Shown: positions 1-12,789 of the stretch, piece after piece | How the letters are laid out: every line of letters begins with the position of its first letter | Position numbering within the stretch: position 1 is the stretch's first letter | Source of the DNA: Dendrophyllia cribrosa | Taxonomy: Eukaryota > Cnidaria > Anthozoa > Scleractinia > Dendrophylliidae | DNA length: 64,000 nt | Assembly: GCA_024195265.1 (NCBI GenBank) | Contig: JAJLRJ010000004.1 | Coordinates: 3,554,159-3,618,158 of the forward strand | Direction: 5' to 3' | The notes under the pieces: generated by a model | What the model was told of the DNA's origin: nothing | What the model saw: only the letters and a program-made list of their open reading frames with translations | The model's database searches: none | Made by a program: the position numbers and the translations under genes

Positions 1-3000
1 TCATCGTCAGCAGACGTTTGCGCGAAGCTTACGACTGAAGCTAAGGTTTAAACTCTCATAGATTGATTCGATTGACGAGGACAAATTAACGAGACTCGCC
101 AGGGAGACTAAGTTAAATCGGAATTCTCGGTAACTGCCATGGTTTAATAAACCCGGGTCTTCAAAGCATCAAAGTCTTACGAGTGTCACCCATTCTACCA
201 CAAGTTTACGTATTTGAACTGTTATATGAAAAACTAAACCGCGATAAACAGTTTTAGGACAAATGGAGGCGAATAAGGGTGTACTATACATCATACATTA
301 ATAATTAAAAGACTTAAAATGATTTGGGATGCACACTAAAGATGTGTGAAATACCGCAAAATTAGCGAGAAATTATAACTTTTCTTGAAATAAAGACCGT
401 AGTTGTTAAATTTAGAGAATTTCTTACCAAAATGTCGTAAACAGCGCCTGATAATTCACCGAGCTAAATTCAACGTTACTGTTTAGCTTCTTCTTTCGCA
501 AAATTTATCAGCATAATAAGCTCATCGTTGTTTGTACAACAGCTTCTGTCTATCTCCAAACGTCTCTAATGTATATATAAGGGATTATAAAAGGAATGGA
601 CTGCTGGATATTTGGTCCCTGGAACACTCATCTATTTCCTGTTGTTATGCCAGAGAATAAATATCATTGAAAATGAGATTTTAAATAAAATATTGAGATG
701 AAAATGAAAGTGGTAATGTCACCTGCTTTTAGTAAAACAATGCTGTAAAACTGATTGCTGAGTTTGTTCTTCCTTCGAGGAATCACTTGATATTTTCATT
801 TTAAGGCGGGGATCAACATGAACGCCATTTTTCCGCCACTTGATGGCTTTAATGGCAATATCTCGTTCACGTTTTAAGCAATCCAAAAGCTCTCTACTCA
901 TCTTATGAATCTATGTTATGGGGTGTTTTGTAAATTTTTGGGTGATTTTTGGGTATGTTTGGGAGGAAATAGATGTTCTCAAAGGATTTGTAAAATTAAG
1001 ACAAATAAGAAATATTGAAGATTTAGTGGTTTTAAAATTAGAATTTGTAGTTAATAATTAATAGACGGACACCAAGTTAGTCCACTAGCAACCTGGGGTG
1101 CTCTTGCGTGGGTATCAACTGTCTGTTGGTGTCCCAAAAATCACTGATTTTCTTTCTTCTATCCCTTCTTTAAACCTCTTAAAATTTCATTTAAATTCAC
1201 GTGTACCCCCGCCTTAATTGGTGTTCCAAGAGCTTTTTCATGTATGAGCAAAGGCGCATAGTTATCATTTATTTATTTGTCACTAAAGTTTAATGCAGTT
1301 TTAACCAAAACACAGCAAACTCCCTGTGACATGCAAAGGCAAGATCCCGCAGAAAACAAATTACTGACAAATCAGCATTCCGATACCATCGGGATCAAAC
1401 AGTTATCGCAAAATAACATCTGATTGCTACTATATTAAAGCTATGTATGCTCAAATGCGTGGATTTATAAACAGATGTAGCTATGAAATTGTAATTACCT
1501 TTAGTCTACTTCTGCAGAGTCTGGCTTCTCATTCACAAAAGATATGCCGGACATTTACAATGGTAACAAGAAAATATAGACTTATTTGTCATCGGGCCTA
1601 ATTTTGCCATATTTGTCAATGGAAAAAATAAGCCTAGCCGACGGTCTATTTTCAAACAGAGGTTGCAGGGAATATTTAATAATGATACCGGTAAAACTAA
1701 ATTACTTTGAAGCCGTTTTCCACATGGTCATCAAAAAGCAAAGTATTATGAAGGCCTGGGAAAAGCCGTACAAGAAGTAGGGAACCATGAAACCAAAAAT
1801 ATAATATTCAGTGTGTATATCATTCGTATTAGAGCGATTTTCGTATGACCTTGTAAAACAGTTTCCCCCGCCAAAAAAACTCTAATATGGATAGAGCTTT
1901 GTTCGATTGATCTATCCGATTGCTCAGTGAAAAGCGAGTGACGTCAAAAAGATTACCTACTTTTTAGCTCGCAATCCGTTCGCTTTGCTTTGTGCGTTCG
2001 CTAAACCAACCAAAAGCCGCGCGCGTTTGCCTCAATTCAGTGCCCTAAAACAATCAATTGCTTTCGGGCAGTTTGTTGTTTGCTTGTGTTTATATAATTA
2101 CGTGTTATCATGGTCATACGTATCTTCACGTCTGTTTAGTCCAATTTGATCTCTCTAGTGATTTCTTTTGTGCCTCCAAGCCACTTTCAATATGTTTCTC
2201 TTCACGTCAATCATATCTGTAATTCTGCTGTGTGTGGTTAATAAAAATGAACATTGGGTATATATATAGCAAACGGGAACAAATGTTTTTTAGAAGTTAA
2301 CTTGTTTTTATAACAACCTTTGAATTTGGAACACCGAGGCTGAGAAAGGCTAAATAAGACAAATTATTTAATGCTGAGTGTTATCATATTTGTTTTCAAG
2401 TCAGTTTAAATTAGAAACACTATTCATCTGACATGCACAAAATACCCTAATGCCTATTATTTTCGCTGCGCTTAGAGTAGAATTCGATAAAATCGCCCTT
2501 TAAACCGGCGGGCAAAATTTTCGCGGGGAATATTTTTGCAATCAGGCGCTAAGTCGAAAACGAAACTACGAACAACAAAGCCTCCAGTCTCCCAAAAAAA
2601 GATTATAACTATAGATGGCACATGCATTAACATACTACTGAAAGAGCTGATCATCAATCTCTCATGTTATCCGCAATGACGAACACGTCTCATTGCTCTT
2701 CGCTTTAAGATAATTTTTATTTCTTTTTTTTTACCAGTTTACTCTCGACAGATTTTTATCCCTTTAGAAGGGAATTTAGTAAACGAAGAAAAAAAGAAAC
2801 GAAAGAAAGTAGTTGAGTAGGACACATGCATTACATTTATCTAATGGCAAGTAAGTGATGTCCTTCCTGTCGATTTAGTTTCGCGGGTTTAATGTTTGTG
2901 AATCCTTGACGATGCGCGTTAATATTCGGTAAAGAGGTAATGAATCGAGTAGTTTGTGTTTCTTGTTAAATATCCGCGTAGAAACGAGATATGTATAAAG

Positions 3001-4213
3001 GAAATACGATAGATACTGGCGTAACGAAGCTTTGTGTTATGGGATCGGGGAACCTTTTTTGGGAATCGAAAATGAGATTGTGTTAAAAACACTTCCTGTC
3101 TGAACCGTCCATTAAAATTAAGAAGAGCCAACCTCAACCAATAAAAGGTTCTTTGCTATATACAGTCTCATGATGTCTCGTTGAAGCTATGTTACCGTTT
3201 TAATCTTAAAGTCCTGTATGTTTGTTTTTGGCGAAATCCACTGATCACGACGGGAATAAAAAGAAAAAAACAAAACAAAGCAAAACAAGAAAGGGTAATA
3301 AGAGGCAAAAGTTACTTTGTTTTTCCATGATAATTTGGAGGGTTGTTTTAAAAGAGGAAAGAAAAGAAAATGTTTGGTAGAGAAATAACAAAGAGTTACC
3401 CAGACGGTACAAGATACTGAACATATGTAAATGCACATATGAGAAAATGCGAAAGTCAAATACAACATTATAAGAATACAACAAAATATCACAAACCAAA
3501 AGTTATCAACAAAATCAAACATGATATATACGATGAAGAGAAATTAAAAGAAACTGAAGTCAACACATACCTTATGTTCGTCTCCCAAGAAAAAAATATT
3601 CTTCGAACGATATATTTTTGGCATTTAAATACACATTATTTTAATGGTCGGTCGGTCGATGTCAATCAAAACTCTTCTGAAACTACTTAAAGGTTCTTAA
3701 ATTCTCACATTAGAAAATGCGATATATTATTTGCATATACATCTGTATATTTTATTTTAAAGGTTGGTTATTTTTTAACATTTAAGTGCTTCTTTCCCGC
3801 TTTTTTCCTACGGATTTTCAGATCCCATTTATTATGTTCAGAAAACAATGGTTAAAATCTATACCAATTTTGGGACTAAAGGCAAAACATACCCATTTAC
3901 AGATCAAAATTGTCAGTTCTATACCCATTTCCAGACAAAAGGGGCTCGAAAACCATATCCGCACAAACTCAACTTATATGGTTTATGCAATTCCTATAAA
4001 TAAACAATTCTGCTAGTCAATTTTTGGCGTTATTTTAATCAGGTTTTGATTTCATTTTAGTAAAATCTAAATTATTGGCGCCTATTGTTTAAACATTCTT
4101 TTAACATAATTTTAAACATTAATTGCTTTTTTATGTCGAAATGCTTGTACATTGAATGTTCATTACCATGGTAACTAGGCAGTTCAAATGTCTTTTTTAT
4201 TGATGATGGTGGT
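1..4213. other. Gene-poor stretch, nothing supported
   Basis: AT-rich non-coding sequence with only short unrelated open frames. A 60-codon minus-strand frame (719-901) begins with an ATG and is rich in charged residues, but it resembles no family I recognise and has no clear splice context. I do not call a gene here. Confidence 0.5.
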
Positions 4214-4409
4214 CTTCTTCGTCGCGAAGGCCGCATACACCTTCGGCCTTCACGAACTTTATTCGTGAAGGTCGAACAAACCTTCGGCCTTTAAAACTTA
4301 ACTTTATTCGTGAAGGCCGAAGACATCTTCGGCATTTGCAAACTTTATTCGTGAAGGTCGAACATACCTTCGGCCTTTAGAACTGAACTTTATTCGTGAA
4401 GGCCGAAGG
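4214..4409. repeat. Hairpin-rich tandem repeat (CTTCGGCC / GGCCGAAG)
   Basis: A unit containing CTTCGGCCTT, then ACTTTATTCGTGAAGG, then a reversed GGCCGAAG or GGTCGAAC recurs about three to four times with period near 70 bases. Each unit can fold on itself because the GGCCGAAG and CTTCGGCC blocks are complementary. No coding potential was seen. It is a local satellite-like array of unknown origin. Confidence 0.7.
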
Positions 4410-5518
4410 ATCGGGGGCTGATTGCATTCGGTTACCAAGATTTCATCGGTTACCAAGAAGTGAATTTCTGAAGGGCGACCAAACCATTACCAGTTGTTAA
4501 CGATTTTTCCAAGTTGACCTGGAAGAGCTTGAAAAAACTGGCCCAAATATAATTTGTTGAAATTGCAATCCATTTCCTTCTTGGTCATCCGTACTTATTT
4601 ATAGTTTCAATGTACAAGTTAAGTATAAATGACATATCCTCTTTATTTGGGCGCAAATGTTTACGCCCGTTGCACCATTTTGGACGTAAAATCTTCGCCT
4701 TGTAGGAAAATCTCCGTTGACGTCAATGCTCACGTTATGTTTTAGTCATAAGCATACGACTTTACGTATGTACGCAGTCCTAAAATTTTCGCCGCAGTAC
4801 GAAGAGAAAGCATCGTGCTATAGATATATATATTATACGAATTGACTCCAAACGTCGAAAGAGCTTGTTAAACTTAGTCATTTACGCAATTTTTAGCTCT
4901 TTGTATGCAATGTTTACGAAAATATCAGCTATCAAAACCCGAAAAATTGTTGGTTGATAAAACCGCTAATGAGCCAAATTTCGAGTTTTTAAAACAGCAT
5001 TGCACAAACAGTATATAGTATATTGGACTCAAATTTCTAGAGAAAGCTAATGGCTGTGCCCTTTCCCTTTTTTGATATTCGGAGTTGACAATGTTAGTCG
5101 ATTCGATTAGAGAATGAGGCACATATGCAAATAATAGGCGATAATTGTAAACTAACATTCGCCTATTGTGAGTTGCTCCGAATTATATCATATTTATTTA
5201 TTTCCCTATGTTTCTACTTCGGTAGTTAAACAGGTTTTTTTTTCGTGTTAGTACAGAATTCAACAACCTGGCGAATTTAGCTTTCTGAGAATTTGGCCAT
5301 CTCTTTGCCTTGGTATCTGTCATATTTTAACTTGAAAACAACTTACAAATGTTTATACGACTGAATTTGCTGGTGAATGTTGGTCCCGGATAAAACTCCC
5401 TGCCTCCCAGCTGCTGCAAGCCACTCAACGTCACGAACACGTCCGTACATGAGATTAGTTCCCAGTACTCCTGGCGTAAAGCCCTGGCCAAAGGAGGACG
5501 CCGGAGAGTCGACAAGGT
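4410..5518. other. Non-coding, nothing recognised
   Basis: No convincing exon, RNA gene or bounded repeat was seen here. The end runs into the minisatellite. Confidence 0.4.
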
Positions 5519-5884
5519 TTGAGACTCTCGTACACCCTCAGAGACTCGTATGCTCTCGGCGACTCTCATAAGCTCTCGGCGACTCTAGTGTGCTCTAGGC
5601 GACTATCCCATTCTCTCGACGACTCTCGCGCGCTCTCGGTGACTCTCGTATGCTATCGGCCACTCTAGCCTCATAAGTTCTCGGCGACTCTCGTATGCTC
5701 TCGGCGACTCTCGCACGCTCTCAGCGACTATTGCACGCTCTCGGCAACTCTCGTGCGCTCTCGGCGACTCATGTACGCTCTCGGCGACTCTGATACACTC
5801 TCAGCGACTCTCGTGTGATTTTGGCGACCCTTATAAGCTCTCGGCGACTCTCCTACGCTCTCGGCGACTCTAATACACTCTTGA
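5519..5884. repeat. 20-bp minisatellite
   Basis: About 18 tandem copies of a unit close to GCTCTCGGCGACTCTCGTAC. Copies differ at a few bases, mainly in the TCGTAC portion. A 20-base period cannot keep a reading frame, so open frames across it are incidental. Confidence 0.85.
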
Positions 5885-7652
5885 AGAGTTCGGAAACGGC
5901 TCACATTTTCATTGGAATCTATGAGAATTCTGACCTCTCAATTAATAAAGGACCTGTGAAGAAGTGTGCTGTTTGCTCCATTTCGAAAACCCATATATAA
6001 ATATATGGGTCAGTAAACACTCATTTATTGTTAAATAGTTTATTTTCAAGTTTTGCATGTTGTTGATTTTGGCAAAATGAATTTTAACATTTTTAACTCG
6101 CTCCGTTTTGAACATAAATTATCTTGGCAATTACTAGTAATTTTTTTAAAAAAAATACCTGTTTCTCTCCACTACTTTTATGAAATTTTTGTTTTTCGTC
6201 GACTTTAACTGTTACAGTGAACTGTTATAAAAACATTTCCGTTAAAGTATTTTGACGTGTCAGATGTTCACACCCATTCATTTATCCTACAATTTTTAAA
6301 TCTTATAGATTGCCGGCGGCAAGGTTGTAATATCTGAAAACTGTCGGCTTATAACGGCAGTTGTCCTCAAAACAAAGATAAAAGACAATAAATGGGTGCA
6401 ACTCGATATTTCACGAGTGAGATATCGAGTCTTTCAAAGATGTCGGAAGATTTCCGAGAAAGAACCCAAATTGTTTTGATTTTAGACCACGTACAACTTT
6501 TCACTCGTTTGACACATGATTTAATGAGCGAAAACATGGCAGCAAACGTGACCATGTTGATATATATCTTCACTCCTAACAATGAAGATAAAAATGATAT
6601 CATCACATATGTTAAGATATGATTTTTCTTAGTGTGAAAATACTTGTATTTCACTGAAGTTTATATAATAATAAACCATTTAATACTAAAGTTAAACTCT
6701 GTTTCTAACTTTTAAGCGTTTGAAAGCAATTCTCAAGTCTGACCATTTAAATGAAAGCTAGTAGGCTGTTTATTTTGAAAATTAAATTTGTGAGTTTTTC
6801 TTCATATTCGATGGTGGCATACTTGAAATTGAAAAGGGTAAAACTTAAAATATATAATATTAAATATTAAAATATATAGAATGTTAAAAAAAACTTACCT
6901 ATAACTGCAACGCGATATGTAGTTGTTGTTCTGCGAATTATGAAGTTGCTGTTTAAATTATAAATTGATTGCTTACAACCAAAATATATATCCAAATTTC
7001 TCATTTCCCCGTTGAATCACAAATTGCTTCCCAACGACCAACATCCAATAGGAACACAAATAATTAAAATGAAAATATTTATGATATAACCTTTGGCGAC
7101 ATTTGTTTGCTCACAATGTGACACGTACGATCAATCATTGAATCATGGACATCAGCTGCATGCATAATTCGTAAGAAACTGGCACGAACCCATCTGCAAA
7201 AGAAAAAAAAAGAAATCGGAGCAAAACTCGAGAGTTTACCGCATAATTTAGATACAAAATATAAGATTGCTTTGTAGATTTTTTATGCATTGTTTTGAGT
7301 TTTTCTTTTAAAGTAAACGATTGACGATAAAATAACGAATAAAATTATTTCAAAGAGATCCGGAATCGATATCAGGTTAATTGAAAGTTAACCACACTGT
7401 ACGTTTCTTTTTCAGTGAGCCGAACTGATGGGTAATTGCGGCTGTTTGCATTTTCCCTTTTCTCTTGCAGTGCAGCTGGTGTTTGCCAGTGAAATTCCGC
7501 AAACGATTTTTGTTCGATGAAAATTAAAGAACACAACTGAGAACAAATTAAAACCGAACTGGCTAGTTATTTGAACTGACCATATCGTTGATGAAGCTTT
7601 AACAGAAGTTGTTACAACCAAAATACATCTTTTCGCTATTTTTTATTCTCAA
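5885..7652. other. Non-coding; one hairpin at 6401-6431
   Basis: AT-rich. A short hairpin at 6401-6431 (ACTCGATAT ... ATATCGAGT) surrounds a TTCACGAGTGAG loop and looks like part of an interspersed repeat. Around 6700-6765 is a weak copy of the GACCATTyAAATGAAAGCT motif that recurs elsewhere in the window. No gene is supported. Confidence 0.4.
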
Positions 7653-7888
7653 TTAAAGGGGCAGTATCACGAGATTCCACGCGCGGCACTGTTCACTATT
7701 CTTACACCGGAATTTTTGGACATATCACTGTTAAAAGTGATTTTTTTTTTTCTTCCGACTATCAAAACGGATTTTTTGATTCAAGAAATACCTCCACTTC
7801 TCGACGGCCTTTTTGAATTTGCCGAACCAAACTTGAAAACGTTCACCGAACGTTTTCAAGTTTCGCCCCCATGATACTGCCCTTTTAA
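7653..7888. mobile_element. TTAA-flanked MITE (AGGGGCAGTATCA family)
   Basis: A 236-bp element whose ends are inverted: TTAA-AGGGGCAGTATCACGAG on the left and CATGATACTGCCCTT-TTAA on the right. It has no coding capacity. The TTAA at both ends is the target-site signature of piggyBac-type transposons, so it is best read as a non-autonomous piggyBac-like element. Confidence 0.75.
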
Positions 7889-8543
7889 ACTTCATTTACA
7901 CCAGTTTTTCAAGATGGTGGACCCAAGTTTGGAGTTGGGGAGTGGGATACTGTCTGTCTCACTTTCTCCCCAATGTCTAAAAAACTGCCAAAAATAGGCA
8001 AATATTGGATGCCACCCCCGCTTCTTTTTCGTGGCTTTCATTTAGGGAGCCTAGGGCTTTCAGTGGCTCTCCATGTTTTCCACGGACACATTGTCACGCA
8101 AAAATTGTTTTAGTATTACATTTGACATTGCCATGCTGACCATGTTTTGATAGATATGTAAACCGAAATGTCGAGCTTTTTTTTTTAAATTCTCTAACTA
8201 TTTTATAACTTTTCTTTGGTATTTTTAAATTTTAGCATCCCTATATCGATTTAAATTAATTTTGAATCAATATATATTGAAGTGATTTTCTGCAAATAAA
8301 AAAGTCCAAGATGGCGTTTCTACACATTAATGATGTCATATGATATCATATGACATCATCATCGACACGGCCCCCTCATCTGATAGAGGTTACGATGGGC
8401 TCTGTAAGCCTTAGTTATTTATAATTAAGCCGCCATGTTGGTGTTTATACTATAATGCTAATTACCCGGTGATTTCTGAAGTGGCAAACAAATCAAACTC
8501 GGGAGATCGGAGATTTCTGGTATGCTGATCTTTTATCGTAGTA

Positions 8544-8738
8544 TAGGCCATTTGCACGATGACGTCATATGACTACAACTACCAGAATCCTTCAGTTTTT
8601 TGTTTTTTGTTTTTTGTAGTGCAAATTAGGGCTATTGTTATTTAAACCGCACTGGGATTACAAAATTTAAATAAGAAAGGAAAAACGAAATGAATTCTGG
8701 TAGTTGTAGTCAAATGACGCCATCGTGCAAATGGCCTA
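8544..8738. mobile_element. TA-flanked MITE (GGCCATTTGCACG family)
   Basis: A 195-bp element with roughly 45-bp terminal inverted repeats. It runs from TA-GGCCATTTGCACGATGAC to its complement, CGTGCAAATGGCC-TA. The flanking TA fits a Tc1/mariner-type target, although two bases are weak evidence for the superfamily. Confidence 0.7.
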
Positions 8739-9446
8739 TTATAGTATATCATTATATCATTATCATTGTCATTATCATTATAGTAATATACGTGAGTTTA
8801 AGTTATTTTCATCGCTTTTATAAGAAGTAAACAGCTTGGCTGCGATAACTAGCTCTAAAATAATATGCATTTTTTTGCATGGATACTTCACTGTTAGGAA
8901 ATGCCCCCTTTTAAAAACGTTTTCTTATTTCCAATATTTTATATTTTATTGGTTTCCAAGTACATACGTTTACCGCGTTTTCTAATTGAAACAAAAAACA
9001 GACCAAAAAACTGATACATCACAACTTATTTCCAGTGTTTGCCTTTGGTAAAACGGCATGGCTAATTGCAATATAATGTGAAAACCATGAATCATGAATA
9101 ACGCCCATTGAAGATAAAATCAGAAAATACAAAACACTATAATTACCTTTATGATATTCGCAGAAGTATTTTTTCGCATACACGCCTTTTCAACAGATAT
9201 GTCTTCCAAACAAAATTTCTATCAAATAAATGAATCAATTTTTATCTCAAGAATGAATATTTTTTCATTCCTTAACAATTTCTCTTCTTTTATCCTCTGT
9301 GAATAAACTGTGAATATCATTAGTATATAATATAGAGGGCAAAATTACTGAATGCTGATTGGCTGAGGAAGAGAGCATAAATAAAATTACTCGCTCCTGA
9401 TTGGTCGAGCATCAAAATGTCTCACTCGTGATTGGTTGAGCACGTC

Positions 9447-10015
9447 GTTTCCTCATATGGACAGCAACATTCCCGCCAATCCGGCCTATGGTGTTTATAT
9501 ATCTAATTTGGTGAGATATGCTAGAATTTGCACATCGAAGTTGGATTTTATGCATAGACTTCGCCGACTTTCATCACGTCTCCTTCACCAAGAGTTCAAG
9601 TCTACGCTCCTTCGTAAATCGTTTGCTAAATTCTTCAAACGCCACGGTGCTATCATTGAGAAGTATGACACTACACTACGGGAGATGAGACTAGCAATCC
9701 AGAATTGAGAGATACCGCCGTATCCTTTATTATTTTAGATCCTTCATATCATCCTAGCGCCCCTATTTAATTTCTATATTGCTTCCATTCAGTTTGATGT
9801 AGGTGCGCGCGCGCGCAATTTTCCTTAAGTTGAGTGCGCGTGCTTGGCTTATTTAGTTGACGTGTGTGCTTAGTTCGTTATTTAACGTGCTACATTTGTT
9901 TTGCATTGTTTTCCTTACTAATATGTCTTGTCAGTAACTGTGCTCACACTGTGGGTGGCTCCTCCTAAAATGTTCTACGATTGGTATAGGATTTAATGGA
10001 GCCGAAACCAATTAT

Positions 10016-10057
<42 letters not shown>

Positions 10058-10114
10058 GAAATTCAGATAAGTTTAGTAGCCACATTTATTTGAAGTTTGT
10101 CCCCTTTGAATTGT
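9447..10114 (+). mobile_element. 5'-truncated Penelope-like retroelement, 3' part
   Basis: Nearly identical, in opposite orientation, to the 3' part of the element at 20372-21975. Positions 9447-9708 encode the end of the reverse transcriptase protein, from the HMDSNIPANPAYGVYI stretch to a stop at 9706-9708. About 400 bp of 3' untranslated sequence follows, including a (GC)n run near 9806. Homology begins abruptly at about 9447, as expected for incomplete reverse transcription. No GIY-YIG endonuclease follows the RT frame. Confidence 0.75.
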
Positions 10115-11882
10115 TGCATTCAGTTGGCTTGGCAGGATTTTGAAGAAAATTTCAAACGGAGCGCTCGCATGTTTTGCCGGAGATTTTGTTATAAAAAAGG
10201 AATGAAATCGGAAGATACCTAAGAAAGGAATTCTACAGGTGAATTACAGCATTTTACGCCAAACAGGAAGCGATTATTTGTGTCAAATCTTGGATTAACT
10301 AGGCGCCTGCAGTTGAAGACCTCGAAGAAATTCAGTCATGGCGACAAAAGGTTTTAAAGTTCCATCACTTCATTGAAAAATGCGGATTTCTGCGGACCTA
10401 AAGAAAAGAACTTTGACAGATTTTTCTGAAAGGGACAATATACGAGAACAGGAGAAAGAATAACTTATAACGCTAAAAGAAGTGAAAGAAAGCAATTAAA
10501 TTGCCAAACGTGCAAGCAAGTTTGAACTCTCGCCATTTGTTGTTGTCATCAAAGCGGCAAAAACTTCAAAACACAGGTACCCTTAAATAAAACTTCCTTT
10601 GTTTTTGTCGTAAAGTGTCCTTTATCGATAAAAATCGGGCTATGCTCTCTAGATGTACATAACAGCCAAATGTATCTTTGACCAAATAGAAATTTATTTA
10701 ACCACAGTGAGTTGAAAAGTTTTTCTTGTCAGTTTGCGAGAGAGTATTTTCACTTCGGGTAGTCTGAGTGACTCTTAAAAAGTCTGAAAGGTTTCCCTTT
10801 AATTTTGCCCTCTGCATTGTAAACAAATAATCACATGTTCCCTCGTAAAAAGAAAAAAACTTTAAAAGAATTGTAGAAATTGCTCTCGTCACTTCGTGAC
10901 TCGGGCAATTTCTACAGCTTCTGAAAACACGCATGATATTAATCCTTAATTTTACTCGGGCTCATGCGATTACGGTTGCGTAATTAATTCCTATTTTTTG
11001 TCATAACGTTTCTGCAGTTAGGTGTATACCTAACACAGCAAAACCCCAACATGGGTCCAACAACCCAGCTTCCCCTAAAAGTTGTATAAATCATGTTTAG
11101 AAGGGTGTGTCTGGTGTCCGAATGACTTAAGGATATTAATAAAACAAAATTTGAAATATCTGAAACAAACTGAGCGGTCAACAAATCGGAAATTTTAATT
11201 TAAGTTTTAACTTTTTGAAATAGGTTTCAAAATGGCTCGGTCGAGCGATGGGAAACTGACCATTTTGTCGAGATGGGCTTATTAGCGTCATAAAATACCT
11301 GAAAAAAAAATGGAAAATGAAATAAAAATGACGATTTCTTACCTTTCTTAGCTAGCTAGAACATCCTCGATGACTCACTGTAATAAAATGAAGTAAACAG
11401 AAAACGTACTAGAATCATAAATTGGAAGGATTTAAATTGAAAACAGAAAATTACATTTAAGTCAACGGATATTACATCCTTTTTAATCCTCCGGACAGAG
11501 CCAACTTTACAAGTGACATTTATGAATTTAGGAGATGCTAGTCTAATAAAAATGATCTGTCGAAATAACTAAAAATTTGCTAAAATTACTTTCAGGTTTT
11601 GCAGCGCAGAAAACAATTTATCGCCAATCTTTTTTAGGAACTAATATTTGTTTTTTAAACTATTTCCGTCAAAGTATTTATGTTGACTCATCTGCTGATA
11701 AAAACTGGAGCGCGTTAAAAACACGTGTCGCACGTAAACATCGACAGAAAGATATAAACAAGAATTCAGGGAAACGGTATGAATGGATTTCATAGGAAAT
11801 TGCTATCCTTAAAATTTATCATTTTTTTTATTCAAATAAATAATATTTATACATTCGTGACCATATACTAAGCAAATCTGTA
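10115..11882. other. Non-coding; one hairpin at 10873-10917
   Basis: No gene is supported. A stem at 10873-10917 pairs TGTAGAAATTGC with GCAATTTCTACA around TCTCGTCACTTCGTGACTCG. Such short foldbacks are dispersed repeats. The rest is AT-rich. Confidence 0.4.
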
Positions 11883-11891
11883 GAAAAAGAT
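11883..11891. repeat. Left 9-bp target-site duplication
   Basis: GAAAAAGAT lies immediately outside the left inverted repeat and is matched exactly at 12781-12789. Confidence 0.8.
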
Positions 11892-12780
11892 TAGCCTCTT
11901 CCAGGCGTTCGGTTAGTGGGGCGCGAAAGAAAAATCGGGCACAGGAGAAAAAATCGAAGGAAGGCTGGGGAGAGGGGGCGAAAGAACGCCTGTGAAATTA
12001 TTTTTAAAAAGCTCATGTTGGTATACCAGAGTCTGGTATACCCTCTGATTGGCCAAATTTGACACATGTTGTCAACACTGCAGCGTTGTTGACGCAGACA
12101 CGAAATGCGATATGGCGTGCGAAGGTCATCCTCCATCGAGTCACGCACGGTTTGAATCTGTGTTACAGCAAGCGCTTAAAGATTTCCCGCATGTAGATAG
12201 TTTACGTACATTTAAAGAGCAAAAAGATTGTCTTCAAAACCTGTTTCTGGGAAAAGATGTCTTCGCCATCCTTCCAACAGGATTTGGAAAGAGCTTGATC
12301 TTTCAACTTTTTCCAAGGTTAATCAACGCATCGCAACGAAACGCTGTTTCTTCGATAATTGTGGTTACTCCTCTCGTCGCGATCATGAAAGACCAAGTAG
12401 AACAGCTTCGAAGCATTGGAATTAGAGCGGTGGTTATCGGAGTCGACGAAGAAGAAGGCGAAGAAGAAGCAGCGAAAAATGGAGCGTGTGAGATTGTTTA
12501 TGGAAGCCCTGAAAGTCTGCTGTCGAAGGAATGGATGCGATGGGATCATATTTCCCGGGAAATCTACAACGATTTTGATTGACAGCAGAAAACCACAACT
12601 AGCAAAAAATGGTTTCATGTTTCTTTGCCGCTGTCGGCGGTCAAAAGTGGGCGGCATGAGCTTTTTAAAAATAATTTCACAGGCGTTCTTTCGCCCCCTC
12701 TCCCCAGCCTTCCCTCGATTTTTTCTCCTGCGCCCGATTTTTCTTTCGCGCCCCACTAACCGAACGCCTGGAAGAGGCTA
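11892..12780. mobile_element. Mutator-like (Pack-MULE-type) element carrying a helicase fragment
   Basis: An 889-bp element with 126-bp terminal inverted repeats (11892-12017 and 12655-12780) that differ at about two positions. The ends are TAGCCTCTTCCAGGCGTTCG and its complement. It is flanked by a perfect 9-bp direct repeat, GAAAAAGAT, at 11883-11891 and 12781-12789. Long inverted repeats plus a 9-bp target duplication are hallmarks of Mutator/MULE transposons. There is no transposase inside; the interior is a RecQ-helicase-like reading frame, so it is non-autonomous and apparently carries captured host sequence. A helicase-encoding transposon superfamily such as Academ is an alternative, but its target duplications are shorter. 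Confidence 0.75.
12112..12582 (+). pseudogene. RecQ-like DNA helicase N-terminal fragment inside the transposon
   Basis: The frame starts with ATG at 12112 (it is open back to 12049) and gives about 156 residues. It resembles the front of a RecQ-family SF2 helicase: an alpha-helical start, a KEQKDCLQNLFLGKDVFAIL motif, Walker A PTGFGKSLIFQL, then VVTPLVAIMKDQVEQL (motif Ia) and an IVYGSPESLL segment. It stops after EIYNDFD, before the DExH box, so motifs II to VI are missing and it cannot be a working helicase. It lies entirely between the two inverted repeats. An acidic run (EEEGEEEAAK) replaces the usual middle. It may be a captured or decayed gene fragment; expression is not evident. Confidence 0.75.
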
Positions 12781-12789
12781 GAAAAAGAT
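12781..12789. repeat. Right 9-bp target-site duplication
   Basis: GAAAAAGAT lies immediately outside the right inverted repeat. It is the partner of 11883-11891. Confidence 0.8.

Noticed and set aside
719..901. 60-codon minus-strand frame with charged composition
   Set aside because: It has an ATG and plausible composition, but no recognised family, splice context or neighbour support.
12319..12756. 145-codon minus-strand open frame
   Set aside because: It is antisense to the helicase fragment, Arg-rich, and extends into the transposon's inverted repeat, so it is a shadow frame.
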